A stretch of 10,241 nucleotides of DNA from an uncultured Oscillospiraceae bacterium (GCA_900543705.1 UQSL01000069.1:1-10241), one strand, 5' to 3'; numbered from the stretch's first letter, positions 1 through 6,705 are shown. The notes: generated from the sequence alone by a model not told the origin. Program-made: numbers and translations.

Positions 1-222
1 GACTGCGGATAGTTTTACATGCCCGATTTCCTCCATCAAGGAGTCAAATAATTCCGGCAACTGTTTGATATGTGAAAAGACGGCGTCACTCTGTTTCAGA
101 CCAATGCTTCCCGTCTTGACCGGCAGCAGTTTTTTTCTATGGATTATCTGATTGCAGTCGGAATTGTACACTGCGACAGAGGTTGTATAATTGCTGGTAT
201 CGATGCCGAGAAACCGGGCCAT
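1..222 (-). CDS. TsaD-like (Kae1/Gcp, 'peptidase M22') ASKHA-fold protein, N-terminal 74 codons only
   Basis: The visible protein begins MARFLGIDTSNYTTSVAVYN. This is the phosphate-1 nucleotide-binding strand-turn-strand of the ASKHA fold in the version typical of a clostridial paralog of TsaD. Genuine TsaD usually starts LGIETSCDET, so this is probably not the essential t6A-synthesis enzyme. A later segment, LKQSDAVFSHIKQLPEL, fits the same paralog group. The ATG lies 2 nt after the nusB stop, and its GAGGAG ribosome binding site sits inside the last nusB codons, so the two genes are translationally linked. The metal-binding histidines and the rest of the protein lie beyond the left edge, so the biochemical role cannot be judged. 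Older annotations as an O-sialoglycoprotein endopeptidase should not be trusted for this family. Confidence 0.8.
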   Translation of the reverse strand, partial: MARFLGIDTSNYTTSVAVYNSDCNQIIHRKKLLPVKTGSIGLKQSDAVFSHIKQLPELFDSLMEEIGHVKLSAV

Positions 223-224
223 AG

Positions 225-650
225 TTACTGCTCCTCTTTTCCTTTGGCTGCTTCAGCGGGCAGGGATTTCGCTACTGAACTGAGCACCCCGTTGACAAAA
301 GAAGAATCCTCTTTCGTGGAATATTTTTTTGCTAGTTCCACTGCCTCGTTAATGGAAACGCTGACTGGGATCTCGCTGTCATAAACCATTTCGCACACGG
401 CGCAGCGAAGCGAAGTCAAGGCAACACGGGAGATGCGGCTTTTGCTCCACTTTCTCAGATTGGGCTCCACAATCGCGTCGATCTCTTCCAGATGGAAAAG
501 GGTTGCATGAACCAGGCGTTTCGCATAAGGATCCACTTCCAGTTCCCTGCCAATCACCGCATTTCCAATGATTTCCTCTATTGTGCTGTCAGAAAAGGTT
601 TTTTCAAAGAGCAGGGCAAACGCCTGCTCTCGTGCCTCTTTTCTTGTCAT
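225..650 (-). CDS. nusB: Transcription antitermination factor NusB
   Basis: The 141-residue protein has the usual NusB length. It opens with the family signature TRKEAREQAFALLFE and is mostly helical. The C-terminal half carries ISRVALTSLRCAVCEMVY and the conserved stretch VSINEAVELAKKYSTKEDSSFVNGVL, which is diagnostic. NusB binds boxA RNA with NusE (ribosomal protein S10) and promotes antitermination during rRNA transcription. The ATG is preceded by GAGG with 7 nt spacing. The gene follows an Asp23 gene and precedes a TsaD-like gene, all in the same direction. A hairpin terminator lies in the 71-nt gap upstream, so nusB depends either on readthrough or on a promoter I could not identify convincingly in the remaining 35 nt. 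Confidence 0.96.
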   Translation of the reverse strand: MTRKEAREQAFALLFEKTFSDSTIEEIIGNAVIGRELEVDPYAKRLVHATLFHLEEIDAIVEPNLRKWSKSRISRVALTSLRCAVCEMVYDSEIPVSVSINEAVELAKKYSTKEDSSFVNGVLSSVAKSLPAEAAKGKEEQ

Positions 651-685
651 AACATAACCTCGCTTTATTTGATAATTGATCCAAC

Positions 686-716
686 AAAAAGAAACCCTCC
701 AACTGTCTTGGAGGGT
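686..716 (-). terminator. Intrinsic terminator or attenuator between the Asp23 gene and nusB
   Basis: ACCCTCCAA (694-702) and TTGGAGGGT (708-716) form a perfect 9-bp stem with a 5-nt loop. On the minus strand the stem is followed by TTCTTTTT, a normal U-tract. It starts 6 nt after the Asp23 stop. It lies between genes that appear to be co-directional partners, so it may be only partly effective and set the ratio of the two products. Confidence 0.8.
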
Positions 717-721
717 GTAAT

Positions 722-1102
722 TTACTGCTGCTCTGACAGAGTGGTTTCATCCATATGAACGGAAACAATGTGTACATTCACCTTTGAAACAGTAATGCTC
801 GCCATGTTCTGAACGGCTGCTTTTACATTTTTCTGAACGGCTTCGCTGACCTCCTGAATCTTCGCGCCAAATTCCAAGATTAAGTAGACATCCAGCACAG
901 CGACAGAGTCATTTACCTGAACCTGAACAAATCTGTCTTTATTGAGTGATTTAAAAGAAAACCCCTTTTTTATATCTACCGGACATTGTGCCAAACTGTA
1001 GACACCTTTTATTTCCTTTGCGGCGGAACCCGCAATTGCGGAAATCACCTCATCAGAGATTTTCAAACTGCCTACTGTCTCTTTTATCTCATTGCGGTTC
1101 AC
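722..1102 (-). CDS. Asp23/Gls24 family envelope-stress protein
   Basis: This 126-residue protein has the Asp23/Gls24 (DUF322) pattern. The opening KISDEVISAIAGSAAKEIKGV is followed by a central amphipathic strand region (VQVNDSVAVLDVYLILEFGAKIQEV) and a C-terminal AVQNMASITVSKVNVHIVSV. There is no signal peptide or membrane segment. Family members are cytosolic or held at the membrane through partners, and are linked to alkaline or envelope stress; a precise activity is not known. The start is GTG at 1102, with a near-perfect AGGAGGT 6 nt upstream, which decides the start. It is the first gene of a leftward set with nusB. The 900-nt region upstream is gene-poor. Confidence 0.9.
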   Translation of the reverse strand: MNRNEIKETVGSLKISDEVISAIAGSAAKEIKGVYSLAQCPVDIKKGFSFKSLNKDRFVQVQVNDSVAVLDVYLILEFGAKIQEVSEAVQKNVKAAVQNMASITVSKVNVHIVSVHMDETTLSEQQ

Positions 1103-1135
1103 AGTAATACCTCCTGCCTATATGGCTTATTGATT

Positions 1136-1164
1136 AAAATATAATGTTCACCTTGTATATACAA
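1136..1164 (-). promoter_or_regulatory. Possible weak promoter of the Asp23 gene
   Basis: On the minus strand TTGTAT (1164-1159) and TATTTT (1141-1136) are separated by 17 nt, 34 nt upstream of the GTG start. Both hexamers match the sigma-A consensus only partly (3/6 and 4/6). The -35 overlaps a palindrome, so activation or repression by a regulator is plausible. Position is the main support. Confidence 0.35.
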
Positions 1165-1182
1165 AGAAACCAGCGTATATAC
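1153..1182. promoter_or_regulatory. Paired GTATATAC palindromes, possible operator
   Basis: GTATATAC occurs at 1155-1162, inside the 12-bp palindrome TTGTATATACAA (1153-1164), and again at 1175-1182. The two copies are exactly 20 bp apart, close to two helical turns. They overlap and flank the putative -35 of the Asp23 gene. This geometry would suit cooperative binding of two dimers on one DNA face. No regulator is known from the sequence. Confidence 0.35.
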
Positions 1183-1253
1183 AGCGAAAGGCTTTTTCCT
1201 GCGGATTACCTATAAAATCGGTCCTTCCTTTGCTGGAGGGATTTTCCGTTATG

Positions 1254-1309
1254 ATCCGGCCGTTGTTCCACTGCGCAGCGAGGGAACCCGGCTGTCACAC
1301 CGCCCGGAT
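1254..1309. repeat. GC-rich nested hairpin in a gene-free stretch
   Basis: Three nested pairings occur: ATCCG (1254-1258) with CGGAT (1305-1309), GCCG (1259-1262) with CGGC (1289-1292), and GTTCC (1265-1269) with GGAAC (1283-1287). At the tip lies the palindrome CTGCGCAG. The block is more GC-rich than its surroundings. It could be a REP-like palindromic repeat unit or a folded RNA; copies elsewhere in the genome would decide. It does not resemble a tRNA. Confidence 0.4.
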
Positions 1310-1334
1310 TCATTAGTTATTCTTAAGTGCAACT

Positions 1335-1369
1335 ATTATCCCATGAACAAAAAGCGTGAATGGGATAAT
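1335..1369. repeat. 10-bp perfect inverted repeat
   Basis: ATTATCCCAT (1335-1344) and ATGGGATAAT (1360-1369) are perfect reverse complements around a 15-nt spacer. The left arm overlaps TGCAACTATTAT, which recurs 90 bp downstream. A second small hairpin, CGCC (1377-1380) with GGCG (1384-1387), follows directly. No U-tract follows, so this does not look like a terminator. Confidence 0.5.
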
Positions 1370-1403
1370 TGGCCGTCGCCGTAGGCGGGCCGTAAAAATA
1401 TAA

Positions 1404-1430
1404 TATAATAGTTGCTTTGCAACTATTATA
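1404..1430. promoter_or_regulatory. Perfect 12-bp inverted repeat, MarR-style operator candidate
   Basis: TATAATAGTTGC (1404-1415) and GCAACTATTATA (1419-1430) pair perfectly around TTT. AGTTGC/GCAACT half-sites in an AT-rich frame resemble operators bound by MarR-family dimers, and the left arm contains TATAAT. No MarR gene is adjacent, so the assignment is inference. The TGCAACTATT core also occurs at 1328, and TTGCAACTATT occurs at 7503. Confidence 0.4.
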
Positions 1431-1565
1431 CCATAAAAACGCAAAGACACAACTGGTTTCCGTGAGATTTTTCCATACACTGCAATTAAGACTTAGAAAA
1501 TCGGCTGCTGTTATCCTGCATAAAAAAACGGAAGTATGCACCAGCATCAAAATGATTCATGAAAG

Positions 1566-1593
1566 TAGACTTAGTGTAATATTCTGCTATACT
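1566..1593 (+). promoter_or_regulatory. Candidate sigma-A promoter in the gene-poor region
   Basis: TAGACT (1566-1571) and TATACT (1588-1593) are separated by 16 nt. They match 4/6 and 5/6 positions of the consensus hexamers. Transcription would start about 25 nt before the RBS of the small ORF at 1625. Confidence 0.35.
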
Positions 1594-1624
1594 GATACTG
1601 GTTTGTGTGTGAAGGGATGAGATC

Positions 1625-1729
1625 ATGGGTTTGCAAAACTATCCGGCCAATACGCTTAAGGATTACCTTTGCCGTCGTTTTTTCCTATTATCAGGGAAAA
1701 CATTTGCTTTCCCAACACAAAAAACGTAA
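1625..1729 (+). CDS. Doubtful 34-residue ORF, possibly a gene remnant
   Basis: An ATG at 1625 is preceded by GAAGGG with 8 nt spacing and by a promoter-like sequence. It opens 34 codons beginning MGLQNYPANTLKDYL and ending in TAA. I do not recognise the product. The sequence has no clear hydrophobic segment or repeat. A second reading from ATG 1617 in another frame gives 42 codons, equally unrecognised. The 270 nt that follow (to the hairpin at 1955) have only patchwork ORFs in all frames. The expression signals may therefore belong to a decayed gene whose 5' end is preserved, or to a short transcript. Confidence 0.2.
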   Translation: MGLQNYPANTLKDYLCRRFFLLSGKTFAFPTQKT

Positions 1730-1954
1730 ATCTGCTAACTTTCTGTAAGGTCATCTACAAAGCATCAGAAGATACCAACCCTTATCAAATTCCTAGATAC
1801 CGCATAACAACGATAGCCCATGATTTTATGGCAGAAGAGCTTGTTGTCGCGTTTGCATACACTCATAGGGTCTTTCGGCTGTTCACTGCCAAAATAAACC
1901 GGCTGGAATTGGTACGGGGATATGAGGTCATCCGAGATGGGGCTTATAAACGAG

Positions 1955-1990
1955 CACCAGGCAGTTATGCTTTTGCATAACTGCCTGGTG
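1955..1990 (-). terminator. Terminator hairpin downstream of clpC
   Basis: CACCAGGCAGTTATGC (1955-1970) and its exact reverse complement (1975-1990) form a 16-bp perfect stem with a TTTT loop, 12 nt after the clpC stop. The U-tract is weak in both directions: CTCGTTTAT on the minus strand and TTTATT on the plus strand. The stem length still makes it a good end for the ctsR operon, possibly bidirectional. Confidence 0.75.
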
Positions 1991-2002
1991 TTTATTGATA
2001 TG

Positions 2003-4447
2003 TTATTCTGCGGCCTCAAAAACAAACTTGTTGTCCTTATAATCACAGGTCACCGTCTGGTTTGCTTTTACCTTGCCTTCGAGCATCTCCTCAGAAAGTT
2101 TATCTTCTATTTTTGTCTGAATTGCCCTCTTAAGCGGACGCGCGCCATAGGTTGGGTCAAAGCCGATTTCCGAAATTTTGTCGATTGCCTCATCAGTAAA
2201 GGAAAGAGAGATGTCCATAGAAGCCACTCTCTTGGCAAGGCCACTCAGCAGATTGCCTGCAATCTTGTGGATGTCCTCTTTATCAAGTTTATTGAAGATG
2301 ATGATATCATCCACGCGGTTGAGGAATTCCGGACGGAAGGTGCGGCGAAGTTCGCCCATCACAGCATCCTTGATGTGCTCGATGCTGGTCTCGGCCTCCT
2401 CATTGGAGGAGAAGCCAAGGCTTTGGGTCTTTTCCGCAATCATTCTGGCCCCAATGTTGGAAGTCATGATAATGACTGCATTTTTGAAGTCCACCCGTCT
2501 GCCCTGTCCGTCAGTCAGAATGCCGTCGTCAAGGATTTGAAGCAACATGTTGAAGACATCCGGATGCGCTTTCTCAATTTCATCAAAGAGTACGACAGAG
2601 TAGGGTTTCCGTCTGATTTTTTCGGTGAGTTGGCCGCCCTCCTCGTAACCCACATATCCCGGAGGAGAACCGACAAGACGGGACACGGTATGTTTCTCCA
2701 TGTACTCGGACATGTCGAGACGAATCATGGCACTTTCATCCCCAAACAGGCTCTCTGCCAGAGCTTTACATAGCTCTGTCTTGCCGACGCCGGTCGGCCC
2801 GAGGAAGATAAAGGAGCCAATCGGGCGTTTCGGGTCTTTGAGACCGACCCGGCTGCGGCGGATAGCCCGGCACACAGCAGAGACCGCCTCGTGCTGGCCG
2901 ACCACGCGCTTATGGATGATGTCCTCCATCTTGAGCAGACGTTCGCTTTCCTCCTCCGTCAGCTGTTTGACCGGGACGCCGGTCCAGCTGGAGACGATTT
3001 CCGCGATGTCCTCCGGGGTCACCTCGTCGGTTTTTCCAGCGTTGTGGCTTTCCCAGTTCTTCTTTTGCCCCTCGAGTTTATCCTTGAGGATTTTTTCTTC
3101 ATCGCGGACTTTTGCAGCACGCTCAAAATCCTGCGCATTGACTGCGGATTCCTTTTCCACCGCCAGTTCTTTGAGTTGATCTTCCAGCTCCTTTAAATCC
3201 GGCGGAGCGGTAAAGGTCTTCATCCGTACACGGGAAGCAGCCTCATCAATAAGGTCGATGGCTTTATCCGGCAGATACCGGTCAGTGATATATCTCGAGG
3301 ACATCGTCACGGCTGCATCGATACTCTCATCGGTAATTTTCACCTTATGGTGCGCTTCGTATTTGTCGCGCAGGCCTTTGAGTATCAGGATGGCATCTTC
3401 TTCCGTCGGTTCGTCGACTGTGACCGGCTGGAACCGGCGTTCAAGAGCTGCATCCTTTTCAATGTGCTTGTGATACTCATCAAGGGTGGTGGCGCCTACC
3501 ACATGAATCAGACCGCGCGCGAGGGACGGTTTTAGGATATTTGCCGCATCGACAGCGCCTTCTGCGGCGCCCGCACCGATAATGGTATGGATTTCGTCGA
3601 TAAAGAGGATAATGTTTTTGTCTTTTTCCACTTCCTCAATGGCGTTTTTGATTCTCTCTTCAAAGTCGCCACGGTATTTAGTGCCCGCGACCATTCTCGT
3701 CAAATCCAGGGAGACAATCCGTTTACCTTTAAGAGTTTCCGGGACTTCTCCAGAGATAATTTTCTGAGCAAGTCCCTCTGCGATGGCAGTTTTACCGACG
3801 CCTGGCTCACCGATAAGGCAGGGATTGTTTTTGGTACGGCGGGAAAGTATCTGGATGACCCGCTCGATTTCCTTTTCTCTACCGATGACAGGGTCAAGCT
3901 CGCCGTTTTTCGCCATAAGGGTCAAATCGCGTCCAAACTGGTCGAGGTTTTTCGTAGAGCTCTTTTTACCGCTCTGCGGCAGCCCACCATAGCCCGTCTC
4001 TGGTTCCTGAGAACCTACGGCCTCCAGGCATTCAGTGTAGACTTCCTGTGGGTTTACGCCCTCTTCCGTCAGGAATTTGACAGCGTAGCTCTCCCCCTCT
4101 TTGAGAATCGCCATGAGGACATGCTCGGTCCCAACGTAGTTATGTCCAAGGTTTCTGGCCTCCATCACAGCCATCTCTAAAATTCGTTTGCACCTCGGGG
4201 TAAAGTCGTTGGGAGTCAGGCGGCTCGGAATTCCCTTACCAACCATCTGCACCAGAAGTTCCTCAATGGCGTCTGCAGTCACGCCTTTTGCCTGCAGGAC
4301 AGATGCGGCAACGCCGTTTCCCTCTTTGAGCAGGCCAATGAGAATGTGCTCACTACCAATGTAGTTGTGTCCGAGATTGCTTGCAGTCTCAACCCCGAGG
4401 TTGAGCGCTGCATTTGCCCTCTCTGTAAATCCACTGAATCGAAACAT
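2003..4447 (-). CDS. clpC: ATP-dependent unfoldase ClpC (Hsp100, AAA+)
   Basis: This 814-residue protein has the full ClpC layout. Two Clp N repeats (about 1-145, MFRFSGFTERANAAL and LGHNYVGTEHVL) are followed by AAA domain 1 with GEPGVGKT near 213-220 and ILFIDEIHT near 280. A UVR-bearing middle domain (AQDFERAAKVRDEEKIL, about 437-454) precedes AAA domain 2 with GPTGVGKT near 550 and VVLFDEIEKAHP near 620. The SLGF loop near 677 fits docking to ClpP, which is not in this window. ClpC unfolds stress-damaged and phosphoarginine-marked proteins. The chosen ATG (4447) lies 2 nt after the mcsB stop, with AGGAGG 10 nt upstream. A TTG two codons earlier is possible but is only 4 nt from the SD. 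It is the last gene of the operon. Confidence 0.97.
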   Translation of the reverse strand: MFRFSGFTERANAALNLGVETASNLGHNYIGSEHILIGLLKEGNGVAASVLQAKGVTADAIEELLVQMVGKGIPSRLTPNDFTPRCKRILEMAVMEARNLGHNYVGTEHVLMAILKEGESYAVKFLTEEGVNPQEVYTECLEAVGSQEPETGYGGLPQSGKKSSTKNLDQFGRDLTLMAKNGELDPVIGREKEIERVIQILSRRTKNNPCLIGEPGVGKTAIAEGLAQKIISGEVPETLKGKRIVSLDLTRMVAGTKYRGDFEERIKNAIEEVEKDKNIILFIDEIHTIIGAGAAEGAVDAANILKPSLARGLIHVVGATTLDEYHKHIEKDAALERRFQPVTVDEPTEEDAILILKGLRDKYEAHHKVKITDESIDAAVTMSSRYITDRYLPDKAIDLIDEAASRVRMKTFTAPPDLKELEDQLKELAVEKESAVNAQDFERAAKVRDEEKILKDKLEGQKKNWESHNAGKTDEVTPEDIAEIVSSWTGVPVKQLTEEESERLLKMEDIIHKRVVGQHEAVSAVCRAIRRSRVGLKDPKRPIGSFIFLGPTGVGKTELCKALAESLFGDESAMIRLDMSEYMEKHTVSRLVGSPPGYVGYEEGGQLTEKIRRKPYSVVLFDEIEKAHPDVFNMLLQILDDGILTDGQGRRVDFKNAVIIMTSNIGARMIAEKTQSLGFSSNEEAETSIEHIKDAVMGELRRTFRPEFLNRVDDIIIFNKLDKEDIHKIAGNLLSGLAKRVASMDISLSFTDEAIDKISEIGFDPTYGARPLKRAIQTKIEDKLSEEMLEGKVKANQTVTCDYKDNKFVFEAAE

Positions 4448-4449
4448 CT

Positions 4450-5493
4450 TCAAAGTCCCTCCTTACTGGACCATTTTCTGATTTTTAGTTTTTCCTGGAT
4501 CAAGCTTGCCCGGGCATGGTCGCGTTCTTCCGCCTCCCGGTGTCCCGCGCAGCTTAACGTTGCACTGCTAATTTCATTGATTAACTCATTTAACGTGCGG
4601 ATGTTGACTGTATCAATCATACCGCAAGAAACTCCCAGCCGCACATGAGAAAGCAGCTGCATCGCCTCGTCACTGGAAATCAGGTAAGCGGACCTTAGGG
4701 TACCAAGGGCACGCTGAACCACATCGATAAAATGAGGATTGTGTTTCGCTTGATTTCTCAACTCCTGCTCCTGTTTTACAATAGAAGCCACGATCTCCTT
4801 TAGCTTGCTGATGGTCTCCATCTCGGAAATTCCCAGAGTCACCTGGTTGGATACCTGATACAGAGCGCCTTTCACCTTACTGCCTTCTCCATAAGTTCCC
4901 CGGATGGTGAGCCCTATCTTGGACAGGGAGTTTGTCAGCCGGGAGAGCAGTCCGCTCTGTTCAATCATCGGCAGGTGCATCATCACGGAGGCGCGAAGCC
5001 CGGTACCGAGATTGGTTGGACATTGGGTCAGAAATCCCAGCTGTTCATCAAATGCATAACGAAGCGTTTCATCAAGCAGGTCGTCAATCTGGTTTGCAAG
5101 TACGTAGGCCCTGTCAAAGTCAAGCCCATTTTTCAACACCTGGATGCGCAGATGATCTTCCTCGTTACACATGATGGAGATGGATTCATCGGCGGATAAT
5201 AGCAGGGCGCTGCCCTTTTTGCACTGAGTAAACTCTGGACTGACAAGGTGACGCTCCAACAGGGATAGTGCTTGTTCTTTCGTCAGAGTATCCATTTCTA
5301 TTTTGGTGAACTTCAAGTTTTCACCAAATTTCACCTGACTGACAGCATTCCATGTATCGTTGACCAGTTTATTCTTCTGCTCCGTAGTCATGTGAGCAAC
5401 AAAGGGGAAATCCCTGATGTTTCTGGCAAGTCTGACCCTTGTGCTCAGGACGATATCGTTGTCATTTTCTCTTGTCTCATACCACTTATTCAC
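4450..5493 (-). CDS. mcsB: Protein-arginine kinase McsB
   Basis: This 347-residue member of the guanido-kinase fold phosphorylates arginines on misfolded proteins and on CtsR, marking them for ClpC-ClpP. Signature parts are STRVRLARN (17-25, nucleotide binding), NEEDH (110-114, with the catalytic glutamate region), CPTNLGTGLR (158-167) and the C-terminal RDHARA (324-329). The last matches the RDxxRA allosteric phosphoarginine-binding motif of McsB. All are intact, so an active kinase is expected. The start is GTG at 5493, overlapping the mcsA stop by 8 nt with GGTGGAG just upstream, so translation is coupled to mcsA. It ends 2 nt before the clpC ATG. Confidence 0.97.
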   Translation of the reverse strand: MNKWYETRENDNDIVLSTRVRLARNIRDFPFVAHMTTEQKNKLVNDTWNAVSQVKFGENLKFTKIEMDTLTKEQALSLLERHLVSPEFTQCKKGSALLLSADESISIMCNEEDHLRIQVLKNGLDFDRAYVLANQIDDLLDETLRYAFDEQLGFLTQCPTNLGTGLRASVMMHLPMIEQSGLLSRLTNSLSKIGLTIRGTYGEGSKVKGALYQVSNQVTLGISEMETISKLKEIVASIVKQEQELRNQAKHNPHFIDVVQRALGTLRSAYLISSDEAMQLLSHVRLGVSCGMIDTVNIRTLNELINEISSATLSCAGHREAEERDHARASLIQEKLKIRKWSSKEGL

Positions 5494-6013
5494 AGCGCTC
5501 CACCTGCTCTTTCAGGGAATTGATTTCGTCCCTTAGCTTTGCTGCCTCCTCATATCTCTGCTCTGCGACAGCCTGTTTGAGCTTTCCTTCTAGCTCGGTA
5601 AGCCGGCTTTGCAGTCTCAGATGGGCTCCGGCGGAGCGGGGAACTTTCCCGGAATGCCGGGTCTGTCCGTGAATCCTCTGGATGGACGGCATCAATGCAT
5701 CTGCAAATTTGTGATAGCATTCCGGGCAGCCGACCTTTCCAGTTTGAGAAATTTCCCTCAGGGTAGAACCACACATGGAACAAACATCCGCCGTACCAGT
5801 GCCGCCCTCTACAGCTTTCGTATGAGGGGAAAGTATCTGGGAAAAGAAATTATCCAGCGAAAAAGAGAATGGATCAAAAAAACCAAAACTGCCGGAGAAC
5901 TGTTTTGCGCAATCATCGCACAGGGCAATCTCCCGTTTCTCCCCATTTATCGTCTGGGTATAATAAGTGGTTGCATTTTTCGCTTTACAGTGTTGACAGA
6001 GCATGTATGTCAT
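5486..6013 (-). CDS. mcsA: McsA, zinc-finger/UVR activator of McsB
   Basis: The 175-residue protein carries two four-cysteine zinc sites: CQHC (6-9) with CDDC (32-35), and CSMC (78-81) with CPEC (96-99). Between them is a phenylalanine-rich linker (GSFGFFDPFSFSLDNFF). The C-terminus has a UVR coiled coil (about 138-172, EQRYEEAAKLRDEINSLKEQ). McsA activates McsB and helps couple it to ClpC and CtsR. Two starts are possible: ATG at 6013 with GAGG 5 nt upstream, or ATG at 6004 (MLCQHC) with AAAGG 9 nt upstream. The longer form is listed. The gene lies 23 nt after ctsR and overlaps mcsB. Confidence 0.95.
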   Translation of the reverse strand: MTYMLCQHCKAKNATTYYTQTINGEKREIALCDDCAKQFSGSFGFFDPFSFSLDNFFSQILSPHTKAVEGGTGTADVCSMCGSTLREISQTGKVGCPECYHKFADALMPSIQRIHGQTRHSGKVPRSAGAHLRLQSRLTELEGKLKQAVAEQRYEEAAKLRDEINSLKEQVERCE

Positions 6014-6036
6014 CCTTTCCTCTGTATTCTTGACAG

Positions 6037-6486
6037 TCAGACCAGTTTTAACAGCATCTGTTTAAAAATAGAAGCCCGCACCATATCCCGTACGCCTGTA
6101 TGTACGAATTTCAGTGCGCTGTCAGAAACTGCTGCTGCAATCAGCTGAGCCGCCTGTTTATCAATAATTTTTTGGTCATACAGGTTTTGCAGCATTGCTC
6201 GTGCGCTTGGCAAATCAAGCGTCTGACCTATCGTGTTAATGATATGCATAAACTGGCTGCGTGAGTCGACATTGACACGGGTGATGCGGATATATCCCCC
6301 GCCTCCACGCCTGCTTTCGATAATATACCCGTGTTCCGGGGTAAAGCGGGAGGTCAGTACATAGTTTATCTGACTCGGGACACACCCCATTCGCTGAGCA
6401 AGTTCATTGCGCTGGATTTCTGCTGTCCCGTTTTCCTGATTCATTAAATCCAAAATTACCTGAGCAATTAAATCACTTTGTTTCAT
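6037..6486 (-). CDS. ctsR: Heat-shock repressor CtsR
   Basis: This 149-residue CtsR is full length. The N-terminal winged helix (about 5-70) includes NELAQRMGCVPSQINYVL as the recognition region. The glycine-rich wing SRRGGGGYIRI (58-68) is the reported thermosensing loop in Bacillus/Geobacillus CtsR, and its adjacent arginines include the site modified by McsB. The C-terminal domain (about 80-149) mediates dimerisation and contains LYDQKIIDKQAAQLIAAAV. CtsR represses the clp genes by binding tandem RGTCAAA heptads, and such heptads sit directly upstream, so the operon is autoregulated. The ATG has a GTGAGG-type RBS 9 nt upstream. Confidence 0.97.
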   Translation of the reverse strand: MKQSDLIAQVILDLMNQENGTAEIQRNELAQRMGCVPSQINYVLTSRFTPEHGYIIESRRGGGGYIRITRVNVDSRSQFMHIINTIGQTLDLPSARAMLQNLYDQKIIDKQAAQLIAAAVSDSALKFVHTGVRDMVRASIFKQMLLKLV

Positions 6487-6506
6487 GGTGTTTCCTCACC
6501 TCTCTC

Positions 6507-6523
6507 TTTGACCTTTGTTGACC
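6507..6523 (-). promoter_or_regulatory. CtsR operator 1
   Basis: On the minus strand GGTCAAC-AAA-GGTCAAA is a heptad direct repeat with the canonical 3-nt spacer, one mismatch from the CtsR consensus. It lies downstream of the -10, in the 5' untranslated region about 20 nt before the ctsR start, where binding would block initiation or early elongation. Confidence 0.9.
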
Positions 6524-6533
6524 TTATGTTCTA

Positions 6534-6561
6534 ATTATAATATAAAGTCAGTAAAAGTCAA
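6534..6561 (-). promoter_or_regulatory. Sigma-A promoter of the ctsR-mcsA-mcsB-clpC operon
   Basis: TTGACT (6561-6556) and TATAAT (6539-6534) are separated by 16 nt on the minus strand. An overlapping alternative is TTGACT (6567-6562) with TATATT (6544-6539), 17 nt apart. The -35 hexamers are themselves parts of the CtsR heptads, so repressor and polymerase compete for the same bases. Confidence 0.85.
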
Positions 6562-6578
6562 AGTCAATTAAAGTCAAT
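6546..6578 (+). promoter_or_regulatory. CtsR operators 2 and 3, four heptads in tandem
   Basis: On the plus strand AGTCAGT-AAA-AGTCAAA (6546-6562) and AGTCAAT-TAA-AGTCAAT (6562-6578) each form a heptad pair with a 3-nt spacer, sharing one base. They run opposite to operator 1 and cover the -35 region. The half-sites start at 6546, 6556, 6562 and 6572. The two pairs deviate slightly from consensus, so affinity may be graded. Confidence 0.75.
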
Positions 6579-6705
6579 CATATATTTCTTATCTGTGTTT
6601 TATCCAATTATCACGAATTATCTCATGATTACTTCTGATATCATAGAATATCTCATCATTTCAATTACTACTAAACTTTTTTTAAAAAGGACAGATATGT
6701 GTTGT

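Larger units (their letters stand above)
1103..2002. other. 900-bp gene-poor region rich in palindromes
   Basis: No open frame here shows a recognisable protein. The overlapping frames at 1669-1980 (plus) and 1765-2046 (minus) start at weak codons or lack an RBS, and neither looks like a known family. The region contains the upstream signals of the Asp23 gene, four separate inverted repeats, one promoter-RBS-ORF cassette and, at the right end, the clpC terminator. The mix of palindromes and short ORF scraps suggests past insertion and decay. Confidence 0.5.

Noticed and set aside
1669..1980. 103-codon plus-strand ORF in the gene-poor region
   Set aside because: It begins at TTG without an RBS, resembles no family I know, and its end runs into the left arm and loop of the clpC terminator hairpin.
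4448..4453. TTG at 4453 as clpC start
   Set aside because: It would be only 4 nt from AGGAGG, while the ATG at 4447 has usable spacing and gives the usual MFRF N-terminus.
1922..4648. Several long plus-strand ORFs opposite clpC (up to 283 codons)
   Set aside because: They are antisense shadows of a clear, full-length ClpC gene and lack start signals or recognisable products.
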